The notes under the pieces are model-generated. The model saw nothing but the letters and a program-made list of their open reading frames with translations. It was not told the origin of the DNA and did not search any database. The translations under genes and the position numbers were made by a program. Shown one piece after another: positions 51,769 to 60,721 of a DNA stretch of 64,000 bases. The stretch comes from Brucella anthropi_A (GTDB lineage Bacteria; Pseudomonadota; Alphaproteobacteria; Rhizobiales; Rhizobiaceae). Every line of letters starts with the position of its first letter. The first letter of the stretch is position 1. The stretch lies in NCBI RefSeq assembly GCF_046630315.1, contig NZ_LQBD01000024.1, positions 1 through 64,000 on the forward strand, written 5' to 3'.

Positions 51769-52422
51769 TCAGCTTGCCTGTTTCCGCTTCAGAGCCCGCC
51801 TTGGCAACTCACCAGCCGGCCGAGGCGGATAGGGTTTTAGATTTTTGGGCAGTGGCCATGAATTAACCTTCGGGAGCGCACTTTTCACACCTTGCTGATG
51901 AAGGTAAAGGCCAGCCGTCAAGTATGCATCCTCCAATGCGCCGTGCCGTGGCCCTACCCGCGACAATCCTATTCTGGCCAGGCAATCATCAAGCCGGGCA
52001 GATTGGCCCAACCAAATTTCCCTTGAACGCTCCATGGTGCAGAACACCGGATGCGGCAGCATTTCCACTTCCGCCTTGCGAAACTCCCTTTGAACATACC
52101 GCATGTCGAATTCGGCATTGTGCGCCACAATCTCGTCAGCCCAGTCGAACCATTGGCGCAACGGCACTGCGAGATCAGCGAACAAATCCTGATATCTCGT
52201 CATCCAGTTATCGTATCCGTGAACAGCCTCGGCCTGCGGATGACTGTCTTTCCGTGGATCAAATATCAGATAGAGAGATTGGCGAAGGAGCTCGTGTCCT
52301 TCAATCTTGACCGCTCCGATCGTCACGATCCTGTCATACGGGAATAGCCCCGTCGTTTCCGTATCGATGACGATCACTCTTTTCTTGCGCGTATGAACCG
52401 CTGGATTTGATAAGTCGTCCAT
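51769..52422 (-). CDS. 3'-5' exonuclease, DnaQ/epsilon-like (DEDDh)
   Basis: 217 aa. DEDDh residues are visible: IDTETTGLF (Asp20, Glu22), AHNAEFDMRYV, and RHGALEDAYLTA (His and Asp). It is a free-standing exonuclease unrelated in context to DNA polymerase III. GGGGGCAGG precedes the ATG. Base composition is lower in GC than the flanking core genes, and it sits at the 3' side of tRNA-Arg(TCT), so it may be acquired. Confidence 0.85.
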   Translation of the reverse strand: MDDLSNPAVHTRKKRVIVIDTETTGLFPYDRIVTIGAVKIEGHELLRQSLYLIFDPRKDSHPQAEAVHGYDNWMTRYQDLFADLAVPLRQWFDWADEIVAHNAEFDMRYVQREFRKAEVEMLPHPVFCTMERSREIWLGQSARLDDCLARIGLSRVGPRHGALEDAYLTAGLYLHQQGVKSALPKVNSWPLPKNLKPYPPRPAGELPRRALKRKQAS

Positions 52423-52540
52423 GCCTGCCCCCTAATTTCGGGAATGAAGCATATTTCAGGTTGCAAGATCGTGTAGCTTTTCGCCGCACCACAAGAATAG
52501 CGCAGCGAAATGAGACGAGCATTGAAGAGATGAATGATGC

Positions 52541-52574
52541 GGTGATCTTGAAAATGGGGTGATCTTGAAAATGG
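52541..52574. repeat. Perfect 17-bp tandem duplication
   Basis: GGTGATCTTGAAAATGG occurs twice head to tail (52541-52557 and 52558-52574) between the exonuclease gene and tRNA-Arg. Confidence 0.9.
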
Positions 52575-52663
52575 AACGAGGCGAAAAGTGAACAGTTCTG
52601 TAAACCACCCACAAAAACCCTGTAAACCGGTCAGGTTCCAAAACTAACTAAGTGATTGAAAAA

Positions 52664-52740
52664 TGGCGATCCCGACAGGATTCGAACCTGTGACCATCGG
52701 CTTAGAAGGCCGGTGCTCTATCCAGCTGAGCTACGGGACC
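52664..52740 (-). tRNA. tRNA-Arg (anticodon TCT)
   Basis: 77 nt including encoded CCA. Acceptor GGTCCCG/CGGGATC with a G-T pair, D loop AGCTGGATA, anticodon loop CTTCTAA (TCT at 34-36), T loop TTCGAAT. The outermost anticodon stem pair is C-A. Confidence 0.95.
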
Positions 52741-52853
52741 TCGCCTTTCGAAAAAGTCGAAGATATTTCAATGAAAGCAGGGCTTTGCCAGCAAAGCCCC
52801 GCCGAATTACCGCTGAACCGGGCCTGACGCAAGTGTCAGGCCGGACAGTCGGC

Positions 52854-53159
52854 TCAATGCGTCCAGGGCATCGTCCGGTCGAAGCGGAAATTGTCCGAAT
52901 AGGAAACCTTGCGGCGCTTCGGCTCGTTCGGCTCGATCACGCGATAGGCGATGCCGTTGCGCGTTGCATAGGCGATGGCTTCTTCCTGCGTGGCGAAGAA
53001 CAGGCGAATCTGGCTCTTCATGTCGCCGGAAGAGGTGTAGCCCATCAAAGGCTCGACCATGCGCGGGCTTTCCGGCTCATATTCCAGAAGCCACTGGTCT
53101 GTTTTAGCCTGACCGGACTGCATTGCAGTCTTCGCTGGACGATAAATACGTGCAACCAT
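52854..53159 (-). CDS. NADH-ubiquinone oxidoreductase accessory subunit (NDUFS4-like)
   Basis: 101 aa. ETC complex I conserved region: VARIYRPAKTAMQSGQAKTDQWLLEYEPESPR, MGYTSSGDMKSQIRLFF, and RRKVSYSDNFRFDRTMPWTH. This is the alphaproteobacterial homologue of mitochondrial NDUFS4, a peripheral subunit of complex I. The start at 53159 gives MVARIYRPA. Confidence 0.9.
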   Translation of the reverse strand: MVARIYRPAKTAMQSGQAKTDQWLLEYEPESPRMVEPLMGYTSSGDMKSQIRLFFATQEEAIAYATRNGIAYRVIEPNEPKRRKVSYSDNFRFDRTMPWTH

Positions 53160-53314
53160 TTGAAGAACCCTGAATTGCTCTCTTGCCCCATGCGGGAGCT
53201 GAAAATCCACCAAGCCAATAGTTTACACGTGAATGCATGTCAACGCGATAAAGGCGCACGCCACAGCCCGTGCCGGTGCGTTCCCATATCGTTCAAATCA
53301 AATTCCGGGGAAGA

Positions 53315-53391
53315 TGGTCGGAGCGGCAGGATTCGAACCTGCGACCCCCTGATCCCAAATCAGGTGCGCTACCAGACTGCGCTACGCTCCG
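53315..53391 (-). tRNA. tRNA-Pro (anticodon TGG)
   Basis: 77 nt with CCA. Acceptor CGGAGCG/CGCTCCG, anticodon stem CCTGA/TCAGG with loop TTTGGGA (TGG at 34-36), T loop TTCGAAT. Confidence 0.97.
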
Positions 53392-53575
53392 TCGCTTTCA
53401 AGCGGTGCGGCTTCACTAGATAATCGAAAGAAATAAAGCAAGAGGCAAATTTGCCAGTTCGTGTTTTTCTCTTCAATAAAAACAGGATGGCGTATTTTGT
53501 GGTCATCCGGTCCTGCGGAACCAAATCGCAAGTGCCCGCGTTCTCACTTCACCACCAACCAGCTGGAGGCTGAAT

Positions 53576-53722
53576 GTGAACAGAAACGGGCTTTATCTGA
53601 TTATTGGCGCGCTGATTGTCGTGGCTGCGGGACTTGCGGTCTATGTCTATCGCGAAGAAACCAAACCCGCCGGCATCGAGATGAAAATCGGAGAAGACGG
53701 CGTTTCCATTCAGGAAAACTGA
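53576..53722 (+). CDS. Small single-pass membrane protein (48 aa)
   Basis: GTG start with GGAGG 6 nt upstream. MNRNGLYLIIGALIVVAAG... one N-terminal helix, then a short acidic periplasmic part (YREETKPAGIEMKIGEDG). Function unknown; similar small proteins occur in Rhizobiales. Confidence 0.72.
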   Translation: MNRNGLYLIIGALIVVAAGLAVYVYREETKPAGIEMKIGEDGVSIQEN

Positions 53723-53841
53723 GATCGAAACGAAGTTATAAACATATAAACCGATTAAGATTTCAAACGCTTACGCTTTGTGATGCAGCATTTTCGGCGC
53801 CGTTATGTTATTTGGGGCACCAGATAAAACGGAGGATCGAA

Positions 53842-54000
53842 ATGGGTATCCAGACTGTTTCCGACGAGCTTTATCGTCGTCATGAACGCGAATGGGCGGA
53901 GCTGCGCAACGCAGTTGAGGCAAGCGAAGCCAACCAACGGCAGCAGGAAAAGGCTTCAGGCCAGACCGCCTGCGAGGACAAGACGTCTGGGCACGGTTAA
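53842..54000 (+). CDS. Small soluble charged protein (52 aa)
   Basis: ATG 53842 with GGAGG 6 nt upstream. Highly charged helical peptide (SDELYRRHEREWAELRNAVE, then EANQRQQEKA). No family recognised. A good terminator follows directly, which supports an independent gene. Confidence 0.7.
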   Translation: MGIQTVSDELYRRHEREWAELRNAVEASEANQRQQEKASGQTACEDKTSGHG

Positions 54001-54019
54001 GTCTCTACCGATGAACCTT

Positions 54020-54047
54020 GAAACGCCGCGAAAGCGGCGTTTTTTGT
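54020..54047 (+). terminator. Terminator of the 52-aa protein gene
   Basis: AACGCCGC-GAAA-GCGGCGTT followed by TTTTG. Confidence 0.9.
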
Positions 54048-54143
54048 TTGTGTTTTCCCGCCCTATCCGGGCCGCAGCGGTAACCAAATGCGAAGGAACA
54101 ACTGGTAGCGTCTCTCCATCGCGATTCGAACAGGAGACAGACG

Positions 54144-54941
54144 ATGGCTGCACGCAAACGCACCACCCGCTCGCCCAGGCGCTCCACAAAGCGTTCGGCC
54201 AAGTCTTCCGGCTCGTCCACTCCCGTGCTCGCGCTGGCCGTAATTCTGGGGCTCGGCGCTTTCAGCCTGTGGGCGACCGCCCAGCACAAGAGCCCGCAGG
54301 CCGCGATAACCGCCCTGTTCCAGCGTCCCGCTGCCCGGCCCGACACGCCTGCGGCCAGAACCGAACCAAAGGCGACAGTCACCGGCAAGGCGTCTGAAAC
54401 CAGATCGCCATCGAAGGATTATGGCGCGGCGGTCGGCCCTGTGCCGCGTCCGTCGGCGCCCGTCGCAGCCCCGCAAAAGCCGGTGCAGCAGGCGGCAATC
54501 CAGCCCCGCCCCACAAATCAGGTTTCGGCAAATCAGGTCGTCGCATCCGCAGCCACCGCCACGCCGCGCGCAATGCCGCCGCGCGGCGTCAACACACCGG
54601 CAAGCTCGCCTTCGGTGATCTACGCCAGGACACGGCTCACCATCCACAAGAATGCCTGGGACAAGTCCCCCTCCATCGGCGTGGTGGAAAAGGGCCGCGA
54701 GATGCGGTCCTATGGCAAGACCGGGCGCTGGCATCGCGTGATCGTCCCCAAGACCAACATGATCGGCTGGGTGCATGAAGACCAGCTTGTCGGCGGACGC
54801 AACAAGCCGGACAGCGCCAGCCTGATCACCGGCTCCATTGCCAAAAAGCCGCAAACAGCGACCATGACGCCGCCCAAACAGGCTCCGCATCCGGCGCATT
54901 CACGCATGGAGCCGCCGAAAGCTGTCGGCCAGAAAAATTAA
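54144..54941 (+). CDS. Membrane-anchored SH3 domain protein
   Basis: 265 aa. Basic N-terminus rich in Arg/Ser/Thr, one membrane helix at about 27-45, a long Pro/Ala-rich linker (50-155), then a bacterial SH3 domain at 155-220 (RLTIHKNAWDKSPSIGVVEKGREM, TGRWHRVIVPKTNMIGWVHEDQL). It probably contacts peptidoglycan from the inner membrane. GGAGA precedes the ATG. Convergent 4-nt overlap with the epimerase gene. Confidence 0.83.
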   Translation: MAARKRTTRSPRRSTKRSAKSSGSSTPVLALAVILGLGAFSLWATAQHKSPQAAITALFQRPAARPDTPAARTEPKATVTGKASETRSPSKDYGAAVGPVPRPSAPVAAPQKPVQQAAIQPRPTNQVSANQVVASAATATPRAMPPRGVNTPASSPSVIYARTRLTIHKNAWDKSPSIGVVEKGREMRSYGKTGRWHRVIVPKTNMIGWVHEDQLVGGRNKPDSASLITGSIAKKPQTATMTPPKQAPHPAHSRMEPPKAVGQKN

Positions 54942-55801
54942 TCCTGCCCACGCGCCATGGCTTCCAGCTGCCGGTCGCCCGGCAGATAGTCGAACCCCGC
55001 CTCGACAAGCGATGAACTGTCCGCGACCAGATCGCCATAAAGCTGGTCGTAAAGGCCGCTTTTGCCTGCCGCGGACAGCAGGAACCGCATGAAGACCGGC
55101 GGAACGGGCAGAAGGCGCGGCGGCTTTCCAAGGGCGGCGCGCAGCTTTGTGACAAGCTCTCTTGTGGAGCGCGGCTGCGGCTCGGCAAGATGGAAGACGC
55201 ACCCGGCAACCTTTTCCTCCGGCGCAAGGCTCAAGAATGCCAGCGCACGGGCGACATTTTCCAGCGACACGAAACTGCGCCGGTTATGCGCCAGGCCGAA
55301 AGGCAGCGGCAATCCGCTGTCGCAAAGCTTTATCAAGGCTTTGAGGTTCGCCCGCGCTCCGGGACCATAGACCAGAACCGGGCGGGCGATGACGATCTCG
55401 ATCCCGCTTAATTCCCGCAGATCAGTTTCCGCCCTTGCCTTGGCGCGCCCATAATCGTCGCGCGGCTTCAGCGGCATGTCCGGGGTCAACGGCGATGGAT
55501 TGCCGGCAATCGTGTAGATCGTGGAGACGAAAACGAAGCGCCTGACACCGGCAGCCTTTGCCCTGACGGCAAGCTCCACCGCCAGCCGATGGTTGACGGC
55601 ATCGAATGTCGCCGCATCGGGCCGTTCCGCGCCGGTGCGATGGGCAAGGGCCGCACAATGGACAAGCGTTTCCACGCCGGAAAAATCCGGATCGGACAGT
55701 TCATTGCGCGACAGGGGCAGAACCTCATGCCCCTCCCCGGCCAGCATTGTCGTGAGGGCGCTGCCGACAAAGCCACCCGCCCCGGTGACGGCGATCTTCA
55801 T
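54938..55801 (-). CDS. NAD-dependent epimerase/dehydratase family protein
   Basis: 287 aa extended SDR. Rossmann motif VTGAGGFVGSALT at the N-terminus, VSTIYTIAG and YGRAKARAE (the YxxxK catalytic pair), RPVLVYGPG. It may modify nucleotide sugars or lipids; substrate unknown. It starts 2 nt after the hdaA stop, so it is coupled to it. Confidence 0.88.
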   Translation of the reverse strand: MKIAVTGAGGFVGSALTTMLAGEGHEVLPLSRNELSDPDFSGVETLVHCAALAHRTGAERPDAATFDAVNHRLAVELAVRAKAAGVRRFVFVSTIYTIAGNPSPLTPDMPLKPRDDYGRAKARAETDLRELSGIEIVIARPVLVYGPGARANLKALIKLCDSGLPLPFGLAHNRRSFVSLENVARALAFLSLAPEEKVAGCVFHLAEPQPRSTRELVTKLRAALGKPPRLLPVPPVFMRFLLSAAGKSGLYDQLYGDLVADSSSLVEAGFDYLPGDRQLEAMARGQD

Positions 55802-55803
55802 GC

Positions 55804-56502
55804 TCAGCGTTCCGGCTGGTCGCCGCCCGCCAGAACCTGCGCGGCAAGCGTGCGTGTGATGCGGCTTTTCTGTTCGAGCGCCGCCCGGTCGAGCTTGTCG
55901 ACGATCTGGATCGCGGACAGAAGCGAGCGTTCGATCCGGCTTACCAGATAGGCGACGACATGCGGCTCGACGCTCACCTGCCGGTCCGCGAACAGCTTGT
56001 GGATGACGCCGGAGAGCAGCCGGTCGTCCGGTTCGGCAATTTCCACCACGGTCGCGGCCTTGAGGCGCGAGGCAAGATCGGGAAGCTTCACGTTCCAGTT
56101 GGCGGGCCACAGGCGGGAGGTCATGAGCAGAGACGGCCCCAGCCCCTGCGCCGCATTCTGCCGGACAGAGTTGATGAGATGGAAAAGCCCGGTTTCATCG
56201 AAGGGCGCGGCGCCGATATCGTCGATCAGCACCGGATATTCGGCGGCGGCGTTGACGGCTTCCTCGCTGATATTCGCAGGGTCGACCAGAAGCGCGCCCG
56301 TCCCGGCGCGCCAGATTTCCGCCAGATGCGTCTTGCCCGATCCGGTCGGCCCGGCCAGGATCGTGACCGGCGACAGCCAGTTCGGCCAGCGATCGATGAG
56401 ATCGACGGCGGCCCGGTTGGAATCCGTCACGATCAGGTCTTCCCGATGATAACCGGGCTGATGCTCAAGATTCAACGGAATCTGGCGCGGTGCCTCACGC
56501 AT
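55804..56502 (-). CDS. hdaA: DnaA regulatory inactivator HdaA
   Basis: 232 aa AAA+ protein. N-terminal clamp-binding motif QIPLNL (residues 7-12), Walker A AGPTGSGKTH, and DDIGAAPFDETGLFHLIN. With the beta clamp it promotes ATP hydrolysis by DnaA and limits initiation. AGGAGG is 5 nt before ATG 56502. It stands between perM and the epimerase. Confidence 0.9.
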   Translation of the reverse strand: MREAPRQIPLNLEHQPGYHREDLIVTDSNRAAVDLIDRWPNWLSPVTILAGPTGSGKTHLAEIWRAGTGALLVDPANISEEAVNAAAEYPVLIDDIGAAPFDETGLFHLINSVRQNAAQGLGPSLLMTSRLWPANWNVKLPDLASRLKAATVVEIAEPDDRLLSGVIHKLFADRQVSVEPHVVAYLVSRIERSLLSAIQIVDKLDRAALEQKSRITRTLAAQVLAGGDQPER

Positions 56503-56541
56503 CGCGGCCTCCTGCAAATCTTGCCCGGTTACGACCCAATC

Positions 56542-57783
56542 TCATTTCTCTGTGCCCGCATTCTCGCCTGCCTCGATCAGCGGCCCGGCATCGGGGTTGG
56601 ACTGACGGAAGGCAGGATCATACATCGGTGAATGGAGATAGCTATTCAATGCGAAGCGCACAAGCACCCCGACCGCGGCTGCGGCAGGCACGGCCACCAG
56701 CATTCCGGTGAAGCCGAAAAGCGAGCCGAAGGCAAAAAGGGCAAACATGAGCCAGACCGGATGCAGCCCCACGGATGAGCCGACGAGCTTCGGCTGGAGG
56801 ATGTTTCCCTCCACGAACTGGCCAAGGAAAAACACACCCGCGACAGTGCAGATCATGATCCAGTCCGGCCAGAACTGGACCAGCGCCACGCCAAGGGCGA
56901 GCGCCAGGCCGACAAAGGAGCCGATATAGGGAATAAAGCTGATGAGACCGGCGAAAAAGCCGATCAGCAGGCCGAAATTGAGCCCCGTCAGGGTGAGGCC
57001 GATGGCATAATAGGTTCCCAGAATGAGGCAGAGCGTGCCCTGCCCGCGAATGAAACCGGCGACGGCGGCATTCATCTCGCGCGCGATGCGGCGCACGGTA
57101 TGGAGTTGGTGGCGCGGCACCCATGAATCGATGCTGGAAACCATGCGGTCCCAGTCCAGCAGCATGTAGAACGCAACCACCGGCGTAACGACGAAAAGAC
57201 CCGCAATATCGATCAGCGATTTCCCCGAATTCCACAGGGACTGGAGCAGTGTCGAGAGAAAACCGGCGCCCTGCTGCAGCAGGGAACTCAGGTTCTGCTG
57301 GATGACGGCATTGTCAATGCCGATATATTTCTTCAGCCATTGCGAATCCTTGTTCGCCAGCAGCGATTGCAGCTGGGTGATATATTCGGGGATCTTGGCG
57401 ATGAAATCCGCAAGCTGCGTTGCGAGGACCGGCACCACGATCATCAGGCCGAGAATCAGCGCCATCAGGAAGATGAGCAGGATGACGACCGTGGCGGCAA
57501 ACCGCGACAGGCCAAAGCGTTCCAGCCTGTCGGCGACAGGATCGAGAAAATAGGCCAGCGCCATGCCGGCGACGAAGGGCAGCAGGACCGAACTGAAGAC
57601 AATGAGAAACAGGATGAAGACCGCAACCGTTCCCAGCCAGAACATGGCCTGGCGACGCACCGCAGAGCCGGTCAGCGCGGCGACTTCCACATTGACCTGA
57701 ATGTCGCCCTTGTGAACCGCCCCCTCCGATGGATGGATCGTTCGGCTGGCGGCGGTGCGCGTGGGTGTCGGTTTCCTGGCCAT
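56542..57783 (-). CDS. AI-2E family transporter (PerM)
   Basis: 413 aa with about eight helices. Family blocks: VLLPFVAGMALAYFLDPVADRLE, FYMLLDWDRM and GLISFIPYIGSFVGLALAL, VEGNILQPKLVGSSVGLHP. Members include AI-2 exporters, Na+/H+ antiporters and permeases of unknown cargo. It is first in perM-hdaA-epimerase and divergent from purM. Confidence 0.88.
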   Translation of the reverse strand: MARKPTPTRTAASRTIHPSEGAVHKGDIQVNVEVAALTGSAVRRQAMFWLGTVAVFILFLIVFSSVLLPFVAGMALAYFLDPVADRLERFGLSRFAATVVILLIFLMALILGLMIVVPVLATQLADFIAKIPEYITQLQSLLANKDSQWLKKYIGIDNAVIQQNLSSLLQQGAGFLSTLLQSLWNSGKSLIDIAGLFVVTPVVAFYMLLDWDRMVSSIDSWVPRHQLHTVRRIAREMNAAVAGFIRGQGTLCLILGTYYAIGLTLTGLNFGLLIGFFAGLISFIPYIGSFVGLALALGVALVQFWPDWIMICTVAGVFFLGQFVEGNILQPKLVGSSVGLHPVWLMFALFAFGSLFGFTGMLVAVPAAAAVGVLVRFALNSYLHSPMYDPAFRQSNPDAGPLIEAGENAGTEK

Positions 57784-58164
57784 GGGCATCCGTTTTCTGG
57801 TGTGGTGGATTTGAATCCGAAATTCGTAAACAAAGCTCGCTCCAGAGTGCGGCGAATTTCGGATTCGCCGCACCCGGAGACCTGTTGGTTGGAGCCAGCC
57901 CTGTTAGCAGGCCCTGATAGCAGGCCCTGATAGCAAGATGGCGTTACAGATGTCTTATTGCGGTCCGGAACAAGTTCATTCGTCACTACAAACTAGAACG
58001 CCCGGCGCGGATTGCAATGTCCGTGCGAAAAGCAAACGGGCATGCAACCTTCTATCGCAAGACAATCGATCCATCATGATTCCAGGCCGAATCCTGTCCG
58101 GTTTCGCTCTTTTCGGGCTTTCTGCCCTTGCAGGCGGCGCCGTCTCGTGTCATTGCGCGCACAT
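57784..58164. other. Divergent perM-purM control region
   Basis: No gene. It holds a perfect 11-bp hairpin GTGCGGCGAAT/ATTCGCCGCAC (57847-57873) and a 13-nt direct repeat AGCAGGCCCTGAT (57906-57931). No purine riboswitch was recognised. Confidence 0.55.
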
Positions 58165-58225
58165 TCTCTGTTTATCGCATTTTCCCAAGCAAAACCGTTA
58201 TAACGCTTTTGCCGAAAATGTATTA
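58165..58225. repeat. Half Bru-RS-like element upstream of purM
   Basis: Inverse of the left half: TAATACATTTTCGGCAAAAGC and AACGGTTTTGC in the reverse complement. The other half is missing. Confidence 0.6.
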
Positions 58226-58257
58226 AACAGCTGCGTGGACAAGCACAGGAGCAGGCC

Positions 58258-59349
58258 ATGACCATGGAAAACAAGCCCGCCGAAAAGCCCATCGCCCAAA
58301 ATGGCCTGACCTATGCGCAGGCCGGCGTCGACATCGATGCCGGCAACCTGATGGTTGAAAAGATCAAGCCGCTCGTGCGCTCCACCCGCCGCCCCGGCGC
58401 GGATGGCGAAATCGGCGGCTTCGGCGGCCTGTTCGATCTCAAGGCCGCAGGCTTCAGGGACCCGGTGCTCGTTGCCGCCAATGATGGCGTCGGCACCAAG
58501 CTGAAGATCGCCATCGATGCCGACAAGCACGACACGGTGGGCATCGATCTCGTTGCCATGTGCGTCAACGATCTCGTGGTGCAGGGTGCCGAACCGCTCT
58601 TCTTCCTCGATTATTTCGCCACCGGAAAGCTTTCGCCGGATCAGGGCGTCGATATCGTTGCGGGCATTGCCGAAGGATGCAGGCAGGCCGGTTGCGCGCT
58701 GATCGGCGGCGAAACCGCTGAAATGCCCGGCATGTACCGCGACGGCGATTATGATCTTGCCGGTTTCGCGGTTGGCGCGGCTGAGCGCGACCGCCTGCTG
58801 CCGCGCGGCGATGTGGCCGAAGGCGATGTCATTCTGGGACTTGCCTCGTCCGGTGTTCATTCCAACGGATTTTCGCTGGTGCGCCGCATCGTCGAAGTTT
58901 CCGGCCTCGGCTGGAAATCCGATGCACCGTTCCAGCCGGGCGCGACGCTCGGTGAAGCGCTGCTCACCCCGACGCGCATTTATGTGAAGCCGCTTCTGGC
59001 CGCGATCCGCGCTTCGGACGGCATCAAGGCGCTGGCGCATATCACCGGCGGCGGTTTCCCGGACAATATTCCGCGCGTCCTGCCGGAAGGTCTTGCCGCC
59101 GAGATCGACCTTGCGTCCATTTCCGTTCCGCCGGTCTTCTCCTGGCTTGCCAAAACGGGCGGCGTCGAGCCGAACGAAATGCTGCGCACCTTCAATTGCG
59201 GCATCGGCATGATTGCCGTCGTCAAGCCTGAAAAGGTCGAGGAAGTCGTGGCCGCCCTTGCCGCCGAAGGCGAAACGGTCGTGACGCTTGGCCGAATGGT
59301 GAAGCGCGAGAAGGACGGCGTCGTCTACACGGGCACGCTTTCGCTATGA
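58258..59349 (+). CDS. purM: Phosphoribosylformylglycinamidine cyclo-ligase
   Basis: 363 aa AIR synthetase. LTYAQAGVDIDAGN, ANDGVGTKLKIA, GGETAEMPGMY and AHITGGGFPDNIPR are the typical blocks. It performs the fifth step of de novo purine synthesis. AGGAG is 6 nt before ATG 58258. It overlaps purN by 4 nt. Confidence 0.96.
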   Translation: MTMENKPAEKPIAQNGLTYAQAGVDIDAGNLMVEKIKPLVRSTRRPGADGEIGGFGGLFDLKAAGFRDPVLVAANDGVGTKLKIAIDADKHDTVGIDLVAMCVNDLVVQGAEPLFFLDYFATGKLSPDQGVDIVAGIAEGCRQAGCALIGGETAEMPGMYRDGDYDLAGFAVGAAERDRLLPRGDVAEGDVILGLASSGVHSNGFSLVRRIVEVSGLGWKSDAPFQPGATLGEALLTPTRIYVKPLLAAIRASDGIKALAHITGGGFPDNIPRVLPEGLAAEIDLASISVPPVFSWLAKTGGVEPNEMLRTFNCGIGMIAVVKPEKVEEVVAALAAEGETVVTLGRMVKREKDGVVYTGTLSL

Positions 59350-59954
59350 GCCGCAAAAGGGTCGTCATCTTCATTTCGGGCGGCGGCTCCAATATGGAGG
59401 CGCTGATCCGCGCCGCTGAAGCCGCCGATTTTCCGGCGGAAGTGGTGGCGGTCTTTTCCGACAAGGCGGAAGCCGGAGGCCTTGCCAGGGCGCAAGGCGC
59501 AGGCATTGCCACGCAGGTTTTCAGGCGCAAGGATTACGCCTCGAAGGATGCGCATGAAGATGCCATTCTGGAGGCGCTCGCCGCCTTGAAGCCGGATATC
59601 ATCTGCCTTGCCGGTTACATGCGCCTTCTGTCGGGCCGCTTCATTGCCCCCTATGAGGGCCGCATTCTCAATATTCACCCTTCCCTGCTGCCGCTGTTCC
59701 CCGGACTGCATACCCATCAGCGGGCACTCGATGCCGGCATGAAAGTCGCTGGCTGCACCGTTCATCTGGTGACGGAAGGCATGGATGAAGGCCCGATCCT
59801 GGCGCAGGCGGCGGTGCCGGTGCATGATGGCGATGATGCGCAAACACTTGCGGCCCGCGTTCTGAAAGCCGAACATAAACTCTATGCGCTCGCCCTTCGC
59901 AAATTTGCCGGTCAACAGACAGAACCGGCTGACGGCATGGTCGTCAGCGCCTGA
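59346..59954 (+). CDS. purN: Phosphoribosylglycinamide formyltransferase
   Basis: 202 aa GAR transformylase. Catalytic region NIHPSLLPLFPGLHTHQRALDAG holds Asn and His; HLVTEGMDEGPILAQ gives the conserved Asp. It adds the third-step formyl group from 10-formyl-THF. The ATGA overlap with purM indicates coupling. Confidence 0.96.
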   Translation: MSRKRVVIFISGGGSNMEALIRAAEAADFPAEVVAVFSDKAEAGGLARAQGAGIATQVFRRKDYASKDAHEDAILEALAALKPDIICLAGYMRLLSGRFIAPYEGRILNIHPSLLPLFPGLHTHQRALDAGMKVAGCTVHLVTEGMDEGPILAQAAVPVHDGDDAQTLAARVLKAEHKLYALALRKFAGQQTEPADGMVVSA

Positions 59955-60122
59955 CCGTTCCATCTGCGGCCAATTCATCACAGCCGAAGTTTTTTGTTAA
60001 TAAAACTTTAATTTCCCGCAAAAAGCTCTAATTCCCATTCGTAACGGAACTTGCTTCGGCAAATCTCGTTAGGAGACGTGTAAGCGTTTCTTTCAATATG
60101 TGTTTCAGAAGAGGACAAGAAC

Positions 60123-60647
60123 ATGTCTCTCCGTTTTTCGACTTCCTTCCTTTCGGCAATGGCCGTGATTTCCGGCATTGCGGTCACGGCTCCAGCCATT
60201 GCGGCCGACTTCGTAGCTCCTCCCGCTTCGGGTCGCACCCAGCCGCGTTCGGAAGTCGGTATGCTGTCCTGCGATATTTCTCCTGCCATCGGCGTCATCA
60301 TCGGCAGCCAGCAGGAGATGGACTGCATCTTCAAACCCACCCATGGCCGTGGCCCGCTTGAACATTACACCGGGACGATTACCAAGCTTGGGGTCGATGT
60401 CGGCTTCATCAAGGGCGGCCGCCTTGTCTGGGCCGTATGGGCTCCGACCGTTCGCCCCGAGGGTGCCCTTCAAGGCGGCTATGTCGGCGCGTCCGCCAAT
60501 GCAGCCATCGGCGTCGGCTTCGGCACCAACATCCTGACCGGCGGTTCATGGAAGACGATTTCGCTCCAGCCGATTTCGCTTCAGGGCCAGCGCGGCCTTA
60601 ATGCTGCTGTGGGTATTTCGGGGCTCAGACTGCGTTACGCCGGCTGA
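60123..60647 (+). CDS. DUF992 secreted protein
   Basis: 174 aa. Signal ends AIA-AD near residue 28. The DUF992 domain runs from VGMLSCDISPAIGVIIGSQQEMDCIF to the end with GRLVWAVWAPTVRPEGALQGGYVGASANAA. It has a pair of Cys. Known only as a periplasmic/envelope protein of Rhizobiales. A strong hairpin follows. Confidence 0.85.
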   Translation: MSLRFSTSFLSAMAVISGIAVTAPAIAADFVAPPASGRTQPRSEVGMLSCDISPAIGVIIGSQQEMDCIFKPTHGRGPLEHYTGTITKLGVDVGFIKGGRLVWAVWAPTVRPEGALQGGYVGASANAAIGVGFGTNILTGGSWKTISLQPISLQGQRGLNAAVGISGLRLRYAG

Positions 60648-60662
60648 CAAGCAGCGCGAATT

Positions 60663-60711
60663 AACAACGCCGCGGCGCATATATATTCTATATATGCGCC
60701 GCGGCGTTGTT
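60663..60711. terminator. 23-bp perfect hairpin between convergent genes
   Basis: AACAACGCCGCGGCGCATAT... and its exact complement (60663-60685 with 60689-60711), loop of 3 nt. It sits between the DUF992 gene and the convergent oxidoreductase gene and probably stops transcription from both sides, though a T run is missing. Confidence 0.75.
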
Positions 60712-60721
60712 GGATAAATAT

